A DNA stretch of 39,938 bases from SAR202 cluster bacterium (GTDB taxonomy: Bacteria; Chloroflexota; Dehalococcoidia; Lucifugimonadales; UBA1123): positions 1 to 39,938 of the forward strand of contig JASMDM010000107.1 in NCBI GenBank assembly GCA_030752795.1. Direction: 5' to 3'. Numbering within the stretch: the stretch's first letter is position 1; the number at the start of each line of letters is the position of its first letter. This document shows, in pieces, positions 17,736-25,973 of this stretch. The notes under the pieces were generated by a model. The model did no database searches. It was given only the letters and a program-made list of their open reading frames with translations, and had not been told where the DNA came from. The translations under genes were made by a program, and so were the position numbers.

Positions 17736-19001
17736 CTAGTAGATCGCCGACATCAACCGCCCGGCGCCCTGCTGGTTGGACACGCCAGCGATGGCGGCGG
17801 CGGCGAATTCTTGCGAGACGGCCAGCGCCTCCGCTGCTTGCGGGTTGCCCGCGATAACGCGCTCCACCGGCGGCACGGTCCAGCTAGTGTCGTTGCCGCC
17901 CAGGTAGACGATCGCGTCGATCTCCGGGAAGTTGAACAGCAGCGCCGACTCGACTCGCCGGTCTCTGGACAGGTCGGACACCATGACCGCGGTCCGGATG
18001 CCCATGCCCTCCAGGAGCCGCGCGGTCTCGGCCATGTCTGCGTGCGGCACGCCTCCGCCGTACTTTGTGAGCACCGCTGCGTCGGCTTTGAGCGCCCATC
18101 GCGTCAAATTGGATGCGATCTGGCAGTTCATGTCTCGGTCGGCGTTGTCCGCTCCGGCGATCGTGGCCACGGTTCCCACGAAGTTGAGTTCGCCGGCGTG
18201 ATGTCGGCGGTAGAGGTCGGTGATGACCGGGCTGTTCTGGTAGAAGTACGTCTCAGCGCCGCCAAGCGCCGCTGAGTACGACGGCACGACGGCGCCGTCC
18301 AGCCACTCGTCAGGATGGAGCAACATTGGTGCCATGCCTTCCGTGTTGGATCCGTAAAGGATCTGCTCGTCCGCCTCCGGAGAGTACTGGCGGGAGTAGA
18401 ATTGGCCAACGTATGCGGTTCTCGGCAAACCTTCCCGTCCCGGTTCGGCGGGACCGACCGACTCGTACGTTTCTTCGAGTGCGAGGGCTTGGCCGAACCC
18501 GGCTTGCGCCAGGTAGACGGACGCCTGCAAACCCGCGCGGTGCGTTGCGTTCAGCGCGATGTGTCGCGCGAGCTCGGGTCGCACGCGCGGGGTCACGACC
18601 AGGTGTTGCAATTCAGAATACGCGGAATATTCTGCGGCGGGACCGCTCATCTCGAGGATGCTTCGCAGCGGGCCCTGGTGCGGTCCTCCATCAAGGACCG
18701 TCACGGCCGCGCCCTCAAGGACGTGGGTGGTCCCGATGCCAGCCGTGCCGTGCGCGCTCAGGATGCCCGGAAAGTCGAGGCCCGATTCTTTGGCACGAGG
18801 TTCGATGACGTCGAAGATCGGGCCCGCTCTGCAGTTCTCGCCTGGCCGAACCGCGTCGATGTCCACGCCCTCCAACCGCGTGTCGGCAAGGAGCACCTGC
18901 CGTAGTCCGTCGACGTCGACGAACAAGGTCGTTCCTTCCAGTCGCGTCGGACCGTTCAACTGAATTTCGGATATCGGATGACGAGCCAGAGTCAATTGCA
19001 T
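17736..19001 (-). CDS. GrdE-like glycine/sarcosine/betaine reductase component B proprotein homologue
   Basis: This 421-aa protein matches the GrdE/Gly_reductase family along its length: RLEGTTLFVDVDGL, VDIDAVRPGENCRAGPIFDV, GTTHVLEGAAVTVLDGG, LEMSGPAAEYS, RAGLQASVYLAQAG, then NSPVITDLYRRHHAGELNFVG and ALLFNFPEIDAIVYLGGN. In classical protein B, GrdE and the selenoprotein GrdB form the substrate-specific subunit that attacks the C-N bond. Classical GrdE is cleaved at an internal Cys in a G-N-C-V-S-A-C segment to create a carbonyl group; the aligned segment here is VVPSYSAALGGAETY, without Cys. Cleavage is therefore not expected. I chose the ATG at 19001 for its AGGTGG ribosome site 5 nt away. 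It follows the YyaL-type gene by 52 bp, and GrdB-like lies upstream. Confidence 0.88.
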   Translation of the reverse strand: MQLTLARHPISEIQLNGPTRLEGTTLFVDVDGLRQVLLADTRLEGVDIDAVRPGENCRAGPIFDVIEPRAKESGLDFPGILSAHGTAGIGTTHVLEGAAVTVLDGGPHQGPLRSILEMSGPAAEYSAYSELQHLVVTPRVRPELARHIALNATHRAGLQASVYLAQAGFGQALALEETYESVGPAEPGREGLPRTAYVGQFYSRQYSPEADEQILYGSNTEGMAPMLLHPDEWLDGAVVPSYSAALGGAETYFYQNSPVITDLYRRHHAGELNFVGTVATIAGADNADRDMNCQIASNLTRWALKADAAVLTKYGGGVPHADMAETARLLEGMGIRTAVMVSDLSRDRRVESALLFNFPEIDAIVYLGGNDTSWTVPPVERVIAGNPQAAEALAVSQEFAAAAIAGVSNQQGAGRLMSAIY

Positions 19002-19053
19002 ATTGTCCACCTGTTATGTCTGGAGTGCCATTGGGGATTGTCGGGGCCGGAGA

Positions 19054-20805
19054 TCACCTGTCGGCCGGCGCTGGAGCGTTCAGGAGTTCGAGCTTGACAT
19101 CGTCCGGGTCGTGGATCGGGCCGATGCGGTCTTCGCCACGCGTAAGATACATGGCTGGCGCACCCGACGATGCAGCGGGACTGATCGTCAGGCGGAAGCT
19201 TGCCAAGCGAGTCAACGCCGCCCGGACCAGCGCCCTCAACGTCGGGTCGCCTGCCGGACCTTCGAGTGTAACGAGCAACGGCTGCGACATGTAGGCGGCG
19301 AGCGCCCGTCCGTACTCGGACGCGTAGACGCCGTAGGGTACGAAGTCCTCGGTGAACGCGCTCAGCGCCCACAGCGACGCCTGCCGATACGCCTTGTCGC
19401 CCGTCGCGTCGGCGAGCCGCAAGAAGAACGTGGCCGCGATTCCGTTTTGAGGCAGCAGTGTCAACGGAAAGCGCAGGTGTGCCGGGCCTTTGTACGCGAT
19501 GTCGAAGTACCCTCCGGTCGGATTCGCCAGGTTGGTGCGAATGTAGTCGCCCAGCGCCTGTGCCTTTGAGACGTAGCCAGCGCCAGCGGTCACTCTCGCA
19601 GTGTCCAAAAGCGCGATCCCCGTGCGCACCTGGTCGATCAGCAATCCTGGAACGCGTGGTTCGCCATCGAAGTAGTGGCACATGCCGCCGTCGGGAGTGC
19701 GGCAGACGTTCCACAGGAAATCGAGGGCTTTTATCGCTCGATCCAGGCACTCGGGCATGCCCAGCGCCCACGACGCCTCGAGCAGCGACGAGATCGTCTG
19801 GGCGTTCGAATCGACGTACACCGTTTCGTCCACGATCGAGAACGTCTTGCTGACGTCGCGCATGCCCAGCTTGGCACCCAGCTCAGTCGTCGCGGGTGGG
19901 ACAACGATGTCCTCGCAGCCATAGAACGCGCCCGATGCCGAATCGGAGAGCGTCGAGTCTAGGAACGCGATGATCTCCTCCGCCATCCGACGATACTCAC
20001 CGCGATCGGTGAGCACGTACAACCTGGTGAAGTTCTGCAGCAACCCAGCATGGTCGGCGAGCAGTTTTTCGCGGTGCGGCTCATCCCAGTCGGGTTTGGA
20101 CGAGTAGCGGTAGTATCCGGAGCCCGTAGCGTCGTAAGTCTTGCTTGCGCGGACTTTGTCCAGCGTAAGCGCGACGTGATTGAGGTGCTTGGCTTCACCC
20201 GTTGCCTGGTGTCGGTCGATCAGGAAATCGTTGGCTTCCGGGTGCAGGAATTTGTGATCCCGGCCGTACCCGCCGTCGACGCTGTCGGCTAACTCCATCA
20301 GTGCGCTGGAGATCTCAGCGACGGCAGATGGGCGAACCCTGCTCTGCGGAGTCGACTCCAGAGCGGGCTCCTCTGCCCTTTGGACGGCCACCGCTGCTTG
20401 ACGAAGCTCGTCTTTTTGCTGATTGAAGACCGTATGGATTTTGACCAGCACGTCGCCGAATTCGCCGGCGTCCATGTAGTTGACGCTGGCGAGGTGGTCG
20501 CCCCATGGGGTGATGAACGCGATCGAGGGCCAGCCGTTCTGGTTGTATCGAACGTCGATGTCCGGCCTCTGGGCGTCCTCGACCCTGACGGGGATGAAGT
20601 AGGCGTTCGACAACGTCGCGATCTCGTCGTCAGAAAACGTGACCTCGTCCATGCGCTGACAGAAACCGCACCAGAACGCCGTCAGACACAGCATCAGCGG
20701 CTTGTCCTGTTCCTCGGCAATCCGGAAGGCGTCATGACCCCACTCGCGCCATCGAATCAGGTGCGCCGTATTGGGGTTCGGAGAAAATCTGGCCATGGGC
20801 TTCAT
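19054..20805 (-). CDS. YyaL/DUF255 thioredoxin-domain protein
   Basis: This 583-aa protein has an N-terminal thioredoxin fold (residues ~1-150) with the redox motif FWCGFCQRMDE and the cis-Pro region NQNGWPSIAFITPWG. A long C-terminal all-alpha toroid (about 165-560) is of the six-hairpin-glycosidase type seen in YyaL/SPATA20 proteins. Most relatives carry C-H-W-C; here it is C-G-F-C, closer to thioredoxin. No signal peptide, so it is cytoplasmic. It sits between GrdB-like and GrdE-like genes. Classical glycine reductase is driven by thioredoxin, so I infer that this protein may reduce the neighbouring selenoprotein; that is a guess from context. Start at 20805 (MKPMARFSPNPN) or at the ATG four codons on (MARFSP). 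Confidence 0.9.
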   Translation of the reverse strand: MKPMARFSPNPNTAHLIRWREWGHDAFRIAEEQDKPLMLCLTAFWCGFCQRMDEVTFSDDEIATLSNAYFIPVRVEDAQRPDIDVRYNQNGWPSIAFITPWGDHLASVNYMDAGEFGDVLVKIHTVFNQQKDELRQAAVAVQRAEEPALESTPQSRVRPSAVAEISSALMELADSVDGGYGRDHKFLHPEANDFLIDRHQATGEAKHLNHVALTLDKVRASKTYDATGSGYYRYSSKPDWDEPHREKLLADHAGLLQNFTRLYVLTDRGEYRRMAEEIIAFLDSTLSDSASGAFYGCEDIVVPPATTELGAKLGMRDVSKTFSIVDETVYVDSNAQTISSLLEASWALGMPECLDRAIKALDFLWNVCRTPDGGMCHYFDGEPRVPGLLIDQVRTGIALLDTARVTAGAGYVSKAQALGDYIRTNLANPTGGYFDIAYKGPAHLRFPLTLLPQNGIAATFFLRLADATGDKAYRQASLWALSAFTEDFVPYGVYASEYGRALAAYMSQPLLVTLEGPAGDPTLRALVRAALTRLASFRLTISPAASSGAPAMYLTRGEDRIGPIHDPDDVKLELLNAPAPADR

Positions 20806-21399
20806 TTCGGTTATTGTTTCGGCGTATCGAGGGGCTTGTTGAGCGGCAGAAGCGCATCAACGAGTCCAGTCCATGCCGGGAATTAGCTGGATCGAAGCAT
20901 GAAAACTAGGCTTGGCCCTGGAGGGCCAGAGCGCCACTAGGATGGTGGGTTCGGCCGTACGGCGATAAACAAATTAAGTGGCGCCTAACATCATTTGTCA
21001 TTCTGATCCTTCCGTGCGCGGAAGGACGAAGAATCTGGTCGTTGAACACACACTTTTGCCAGCAGGACTCCAGAGGTTTCTCCTTCTGCGGAAGGCCCAG
21101 CATAGCGACAAGCATTGGACACAACTTATTCAGTCGATGCCCATCAGGCCGACCTCGTGCTGCCTCAGAATGGCGGCGCATGAGGCGCCGCTGCTGCCTC
21201 ATGCATTGTCCGGCCCGTGGTCATAGCTGTGCTCACCACGAGCGTCACACCCCTACTCCGTTCGGCCTGATCCTTCCGCGGAAAGACGAGGCCCTCCCAC
21301 ACGACAGTTCGAACCGACCCGATCGGCCTGCCCTGCCTCAGCCTGCCCATCGGATCCGGGCCGGCGCCACTCCAACGGCGTTTTACCGGAATCGTGATC
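20806..21399. other. Intergenic region carrying inverted repeat copy C
   Basis: About 590 bp separate the GrdB-like stop from the YyaL-like start. The right two thirds hold copy C of the dispersed repeat in inverted orientation (20961-21220). I see no coding frame. A second short Cys-free palindrome TGAGGC-GCCGCTGCT-GCCTCA (21181-21201) lies in it. The gap may carry its own promoter for the YyaL-GrdE pair. Confidence 0.5.
20961..21220 (-). repeat. Dispersed intergenic repeat, copy C (inverted)
   Basis: The reverse complement shares with copy A the blocks GTGTTCAACGACCAGATTCTTCGTCC, the CTTCCG-CGCA-CGGAAG palindrome, GATCAGAATGACA, GGCGCCACTTA and TTTATCGCC (20961-21050). Beyond 21160 it shares a GCATGAGGCAGCA-type palindromic block with the extra segment of copy B (about 23830-23860). 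Confidence 0.75.
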
Positions 21400-22683
21400 C
21401 TACGTCTGCTCGTCGGACCCCAGCGTCTCGAGGGCTTTTTCGACGAGCTTGCGCCGGAGGTCTTTCTCTTCTTCGGGAGGCAGACTCGCGTCGCCCGTGA
21501 CGTGGACGATGCCTTGGCCCAGCACCACGCGATTCGATCCGACCATCTTGGCGATCGGCAGTGCCGAGGTGATCTGCACGACGGGGATTCCAGCCTTTTC
21601 GAGCTCGGTTGTGATCGCAGCGCCGCTACGAGTGCTGGTTCCTCAAGTCGAGGTCAAGATGACCGCGTCGACTCCTTCTTGCTTGACCTTCTCGGCCATC
21701 TCCTTACCCATGCGCCTGGTGTTCGCGAGCGGGTTCACCAAGCCCGACGTGGAGATGAACTCGTTGTAGAGCTCGCCGATCGCGCCCTCCGCTTCAAGCT
21801 CACGCAACGCGTCCAGCGGGATCAACCGATGCGGATCCTCTTCCACGAATCGAGGGTCGTATCCGCCGTGGTAGATCTCGTAATCGTCGCCGCTGAGTTC
21901 GCTCTTGTCGGCCATGCTGTACGAACCCCAGGTCGTGGCGGCCACGCGTTCGATGTTGTCGGGGTTGCCGTTGGGCACCAGGCCGCCGTCGGTGATGACC
22001 ATGACCCTGGCCTTGGACATGTCCGCGACCGCCGCGGGCATTGGCGTGGATTCGAACGACGTCACGGGCATCTCGGACTCGTACGGTTCGCCCTTCGTCT
22101 TGGCCATCAGCATGTCGACCAGGCGCTCGGCGGCGGTGTTGTCGGTGAACTCGTCTCGGATCAAGCCCCGACGCAAATAGCCTTCCTCGTCGGGAGTGCC
22201 GATGGTGTCGCCAGCCATCAGCTTCTGCGCGAGCCCGGCCATCTTCGCCAAGACCTCGCGCATCGCGCCGGCGTTGGATCCGGAATCGATAATGAACAGC
22301 TTTTCGCGATACAGGTCGACGCCGGGGTTCTCTTCGTCCATCGCGGCAACTGCTGGGATGCCGAGTTCGGCCTGCATCGCGACACACAGGGCGCCTGCCG
22401 CCATGCCGTATCGTCCTGCCTCAAAGCACGGTCCGGCGACGAACAGGTCGGCTTTGGCGTCGCGAACCTGATTCACGACATCTGCCGCGACCTGATCCTG
22501 ATGTTCGACCGCGTAGTTGTCGCCGCAAATCAGCGTCGTGACGACCTGCGCTTCGCCGCCCAGCACCTGCTCCAGCAGCCGCCCGGGACCGACAGCCCCG
22601 TCGCGCGATTCCAGGGCAGTCCCCGCCGCTTCCTCTCCGCCGATCCCGCCAAAGAACTGATTCACGTAATGGACGACTCGCAT
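21400..22683 (-). CDS. GrdB-like glycine/sarcosine/betaine reductase selenoprotein (Sec347 encoded by TGA)
   Basis: A 427-aa GrdB-family protein when TGA at 21643-21645 (codon 347) is read as selenocysteine; ending there would remove the last 81 residues. The N-terminus MRVVHYVNQFFGGIGGEEAA is the family hallmark, followed by TTLICGDNYAVEH and FVAGPCFEAGRYGMA. The Sec site VILTST-U-GTSTRSGA matches classical V-I-L-T-S-T-U-G-T-C-T-R-C-G-A, and the tail LPPEEEKDLRRKLVEKALETL matches GrdB C-termini. The two Cys following Sec in the classical U-x2-C-x2-C motif are Ser here. The start ATG at 22683 has GGGAG upstream. A SECIS-like hairpin follows the TGA. Neighbours: YyaL-type thioredoxin and GrdE-like downstream, NHL protein upstream. 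Likely a Sec-dependent reductive cleavage enzyme on an unknown substrate. Confidence 0.9.
21615..21631 (-). promoter_or_regulatory. SECIS-like hairpin of the GrdB-like gene
   Basis: On the coding strand, nt 12-28 after the TGA read TCGTAGC-GGC-GCTGCGA: a 7-bp stem (one G-U pair) with loop GGC starting at nt 19. Distance and the G at the start of the loop agree with bacterial SECIS rules. Together with the family position of the TGA this strongly supports Sec insertion. Confidence 0.7.
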
Positions 22684-22792
22684 GATCACTCCCGTCGCTG
22701 CCGTGGAAGATATTTGGTTGATTCTACCAGAGCGCCTGTTCAAGGTTATTGCGGCATCGGCAGGCCGGCCGGCTCGATCGCGCCATGACCGG

Positions 22793-23656
22793 CTAGACCC
22801 GCTGGAACTTCGTCACGCGCGCGCCCTGTCCGATCTCCGTGACGTAGATGTTGCCGTGTGAATCGGCGCAGAGGCCGTGCCCGCCGAGGATGCTGCCCTC
22901 CTCGGGCTCGTTGGCGCGCCAACTGCTTAGCAGGTTGTGGTCCAGATCCCAGATGCTGACGCCGCCCTGAGGACCGGATTCGATGACGAACACAGTGTCG
23001 TTCTGAATCCAGACGTCGCCGGGACGAACCACGTCGGTCCACTCCTCAATGAAGGCGCCGCTGTCGTCGAATATCTGGATGCGGTCGTTCTCGCGGTCGC
23101 AGATGAAGATTCTGCTCCTGGAATCGACCCAAATGTTGTGCAGCAACGCGAACTCGCCCGGACCAGTGCCCTGCTTGCCCCAAGACAACAGCAGTTCGCC
23201 ATCGGCGCTGAATTTGTGAACGCGGTGACCGCCGTATCCATCGGACACGAACAACTCGCCGTTCGGCGCAATCGCCAACCCGGAAGGCATGTTGAACGGC
23301 ATTCCCTGAAACGACGGCGATGGCGCCAGCTTGGTCCCGAGCGTGCGCAGCGGCTTCCCTGCTGGCGTGTACTCGGTTGCGATGTGGAAGTCGCGGTCCA
23401 CGAGCCAGACGTTGTCGTTGGGCGCGATGTAGATGCCGTGAGGATTGGCCGAGAACGTGCCCTCGCCCCAAGACGAGATGAAGTTGCCGTCGACGTCCCA
23501 TATCGTAATCGGATGCGCGCCCCGACTGAAGATGTGGACCTCGTCCTTGGAATTGACAGCGCCGTCCGACGCCAGACCCATCTCCCAGTACTTCGGAAGA
23601 CTCGGCCATGACGCGACCCTTTCGTACCGATAGTCACCCGATCCAACGATGGTCAT
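22793..23656 (-). CDS. NHL-repeat beta-propeller protein
   Basis: This 287-aa protein is built of six-bladed-propeller-type NHL repeats. Recurrent units such as FISSWGEGTFSANPHGIYI, PFNMPSGLAIAPNGELFVSDG, HRVHKFSADGELLLSWG and RIFICDRENDRIQIFDDSG occur at spacings of about 45-50 residues, resembling the lyase domain of peptidylglycine alpha-amidating enzymes. It has no signal peptide, so an intracellular role is likely. A strong AGGAGG ribosome site is 7 nt before the ATG. It lies 109 bp upstream of the GrdB-like gene on the same strand and may be the first gene of that unit. Function unknown; substrate binding or lyase activity are possible. Confidence 0.85.
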   Translation of the reverse strand: MTIVGSGDYRYERVASWPSLPKYWEMGLASDGAVNSKDEVHIFSRGAHPITIWDVDGNFISSWGEGTFSANPHGIYIAPNDNVWLVDRDFHIATEYTPAGKPLRTLGTKLAPSPSFQGMPFNMPSGLAIAPNGELFVSDGYGGHRVHKFSADGELLLSWGKQGTGPGEFALLHNIWVDSRSRIFICDRENDRIQIFDDSGAFIEEWTDVVRPGDVWIQNDTVFVIESGPQGGVSIWDLDHNLLSSWRANEPEEGSILGGHGLCADSHGNIYVTEIGQGARVTKFQRV

Positions 23657-23712
23657 GTTCGCTCCTCCTGCCGGGGGTTTTTGAATGTTGGGTATGCGTG
23701 AGTGGCTTGGCC

Positions 23713-24198
23713 GTTATGGTCATCTACTATATAAGTTGTGCCCAACGCGTCTCGCGATACTGAGCATCCGTCCATGACGAGCCACGCCCTCTTCCGTTCG
23801 CCCTGAGCAACATTCTGTCCGACGATCGGACAAAGCATGAGGCAGCAACGACGCCTCAACATAGTGTCATTCTGAGGCCGCAGCCGAAGAATCTAGGGCC
23901 CCGCAGGCATTCAATTTTGACGCCGTTACTTGGAAGTCCCGACGCATCGGGATCCCGGCGTTGTCGGGACCTGTCGAAGGGCCGCCCACACTCAAACGTC
24001 CCATAAGTCGCTACGGTCATTTGCCCAATACGTTGTGCTCAACGCTTCTTGCCGTGATGGGCTCTCCTGAGGAAAAGAAGCGTTTGGGGTTGCTCAGGCA
24101 AAATGGCGTCTTTAGCGAACAGATTCTTCGGCTGCGGCCTCAAAATGACACAAATTGTTCGGCACTACTTATTTTTTATCGCCATACCGGCCAGAGCA
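23713..24198 (+). repeat. Dispersed intergenic repeat, copy B (with internal extra segment)
   Basis: It matches copy A (10553-10888) in the same order: GGTCATC-ACTA, GAGCATCCGTCCATG, TTCCGTTCGCCCTGAGCAAC, TCGAAGGGCCGCCCACACTC, TACGGTCATT, CCCAATACGTTG, CAGATTCTTCG, ATGACA, CACTTATT, TTTATCGCCA, GGCCAGAGC. About 155 bp (23813-23970) absent from A are inserted between the second and third blocks, including a CGACGATCG palindrome and a GTCCCGACGC...GTCGGGAC inverted repeat. Confidence 0.75.
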
Positions 24199-24394
24199 CC
24201 CGATGTGTTAGGCACGGTGGCGCCGGCGTCCACGCCGAACCCCGAACACCTTGCACGTCCGTGAACGCCCAGATCGCTCGTAGTGTGAGCAACGGTGGCC
24301 TCGGCGTTAAGGTCATCGACGAAACACGGTGTTCTCACATAAGCTCGCTATGCGGAGTCGGCCCAATAAAGAAGGGCATCTGAGATCTTTCATG

Positions 24395-24485
24395 CAACAT
24401 CGCGTGTTCAGCGACCAGATTTTTCACCTGCGTGTTCAGAAGGACAATGATTGTTCGTCGCCACTCATTTTGTTGTCACCATCAC
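24395..24485 (+). repeat. Dispersed intergenic repeat, copy D (diverged, partial)
   Basis: It shares GTGTTCA-CGACCAGATT-TTC, the GTTCAGAAGGA-block, GTCGCCACT-ATTTTGTTGTC and the spacing between them with the right part of copies A and B, with many substitutions. It appears to be an older, truncated copy. Confidence 0.55.
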
Positions 24486-24617
24486 ACCGTGCTCGAACAC
24501 CGTGTGCGCCCACATATTGTCAGAGTACTCGCGATGCAGACAACGGTGGCCTCGGCGTTCACGCCAAGCCTGGCGCCATGTCTCGCCGCGAACACCACGT
24601 TTCGATGCGCTCGCCGC

Positions 24618-25703
24618 CTACTCCTCGTTCATCGTGGATGTTGAGATGTACAGCCCTCGTGGCGGCAGCACCTCGAGGAGCTCGTCAAGCTCGGGCTGCG
24701 TCATCTTGCCCTGGATGAACAACGGCTTCTCTTCGAGGACCCTCGCGAAGACGGGAATCAGGTCGTGGACGGTGAACGGCGTCGAGCCAGTGTCCAGAGA
24801 CACCTGGACTGCTGTCGGGTACTCCTGCTTCAGAAGGACCTCCACGGTGTGCAGGTACCCCGAGTGGAGATGGACGATCGAGTAGTCGAAGTTTTTGCAA
24901 ATCTCGACGTCGAACGGGAAGAACACTTCTTCGTACATCTTGGCTGACACCGATGACGTCACGTCGCATTGGGTGCGCACGACGGTGCCGGGCGCCCAGA
25001 CCGCGAATGGCGTGCAGATGCCTCCGTTGAGCTTTGGGATCAGCGCTTCTTGACCTTTGGCGACTTCGATGAAGATCTCGGTGACCTTCTCCGTCAGCGC
25101 CTTCATCTGCTCTGGTTCGTCATAAATCGCGTAGCACATCCTTGAGTGTCCGAGCAGCGCCGACATCAGGTCTATCGGGCCTCGTTGAAGGCACTGGACC
25201 ACCTGATACGATCCGGCGGCGTCTTCCGCCAGCTGACGCGTGAACTCGAGTAGTAGGTCGTACCACGCGTTGTCGTTCAGTGACGGAATCTTGTCGAGTT
25301 CCCCCGGGCTTCGCAAGTACGGAGCGGAGTATATCGAGCCAGTGTCCAGCTTCGGTACAATCGGGCAGCCCAATATCGCCTCGACCCAGGCCATCTTGCC
25401 CAACGGAGCTCGCGTGACCATCAGGTCGTCGACGATGAGAGGGCCGTTGTCGGACGCGGGCCGTGTCCTGAGCGGGAACTCGCCCTCGTGGAGAATCGTG
25501 CTGGGGTCGAGCTGGTCGGGCGTTAGCGGTTCGTCTTGCTCGAAGAGTTCACTGCCGTCGGCCAGCGTAATCGAGAGCCCTTGGAGATCGTAGCGAGTGT
25601 CGCCTTCTATCGAAGACACGTTCAGCAATGGCTGGTCGACCGAATCCCGGTTCCAGAACGCGGTGTGTTTTTCGATGATGGTGTTAACGTCGAGTTCGGC
25701 CAT
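24618..25703 (-). CDS. Uroporphyrinogen decarboxylase superfamily protein (methyltransferase/MtaA-like group)
   Basis: This 361-aa protein has the UroD (beta/alpha)8-barrel family layout: N-terminal helix NTIIEKHTAFWNRDSVDQPL, middle GPIDLMSALLGHSRMCYAIYDEP, then DVTSSVSAKMYEEVFFPFD with HLHSGY at the barrel rim, and C-terminal FIQGKMTQPELDELLEVLPPRGLYIST. It lacks the N-terminal RQAGRYLPEY motif of true HemE, so it belongs to the wider group that includes corrinoid methyltransferases; a role in methyl transfer is possible but not shown. An AAGGGG ribosome site precedes the ATG at 25703. It lies on the same strand as, and about 270 bp downstream of, the SorC-type regulator. The 270-bp gap upstream has an inverted repeat ATGCGCG...CGCGCAT (25769-25793) and no gene. 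Confidence 0.82.
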   Translation of the reverse strand: MAELDVNTIIEKHTAFWNRDSVDQPLLNVSSIEGDTRYDLQGLSITLADGSELFEQDEPLTPDQLDPSTILHEGEFPLRTRPASDNGPLIVDDLMVTRAPLGKMAWVEAILGCPIVPKLDTGSIYSAPYLRSPGELDKIPSLNDNAWYDLLLEFTRQLAEDAAGSYQVVQCLQRGPIDLMSALLGHSRMCYAIYDEPEQMKALTEKVTEIFIEVAKGQEALIPKLNGGICTPFAVWAPGTVVRTQCDVTSSVSAKMYEEVFFPFDVEICKNFDYSIVHLHSGYLHTVEVLLKQEYPTAVQVSLDTGSTPFTVHDLIPVFARVLEEKPLFIQGKMTQPELDELLEVLPPRGLYISTSTMNEE

Positions 25704-25973
25704 GGGTCACCCCTTGTGGTGTGGAAGCGGTCAGCGTCTCGTCACGCCGCGCTACGCCATCGGAACTCATGCGCGGCTATGCGTCACGCGCATGGTATCT
25801 CATAAGCCGAGGCATGGCACGCGGAAGAGAGTCGAACTCGCGACGCGGCGACGATTCGCGCGGCCAGAGTCCATCGAGATGAGAAACTCCGCGTCCGAGG
25901 GTAGACGCGATGATCCGATGACGCCACCGTCACGCTGCGACGAGGCGATCCGAGACGTGCCGGTGATTCGGCG

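Larger units (their letters stand above)
23657..24617. other. Long intergenic region composed of repeats
   Basis: The 960-bp gap holds repeat copy B (23713-24198), copy D (24395-24485) and three related copies of a short motif, ACGGTGGCCTCGGCGTT (24210-24243, 24290-24310, 24540-24562). Open frames here have no protein-like features. The promoter of the leftward NHL-GrdB unit should lie just left of copy B. Confidence 0.6.

Noticed and set aside
25815..25894. tRNA-like element on the minus strand: a 7-bp acceptor-like pairing ACGCGGA/TCCGCGT, a GAGTTCGACTC segment and a terminal G-CCA over 80 nt
   Set aside because: The T-stem has mismatches and no credible D-arm or anticodon arm can be drawn, so I could not support a tRNA (including tRNA-Sec). 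A covariance-model scan would settle it.
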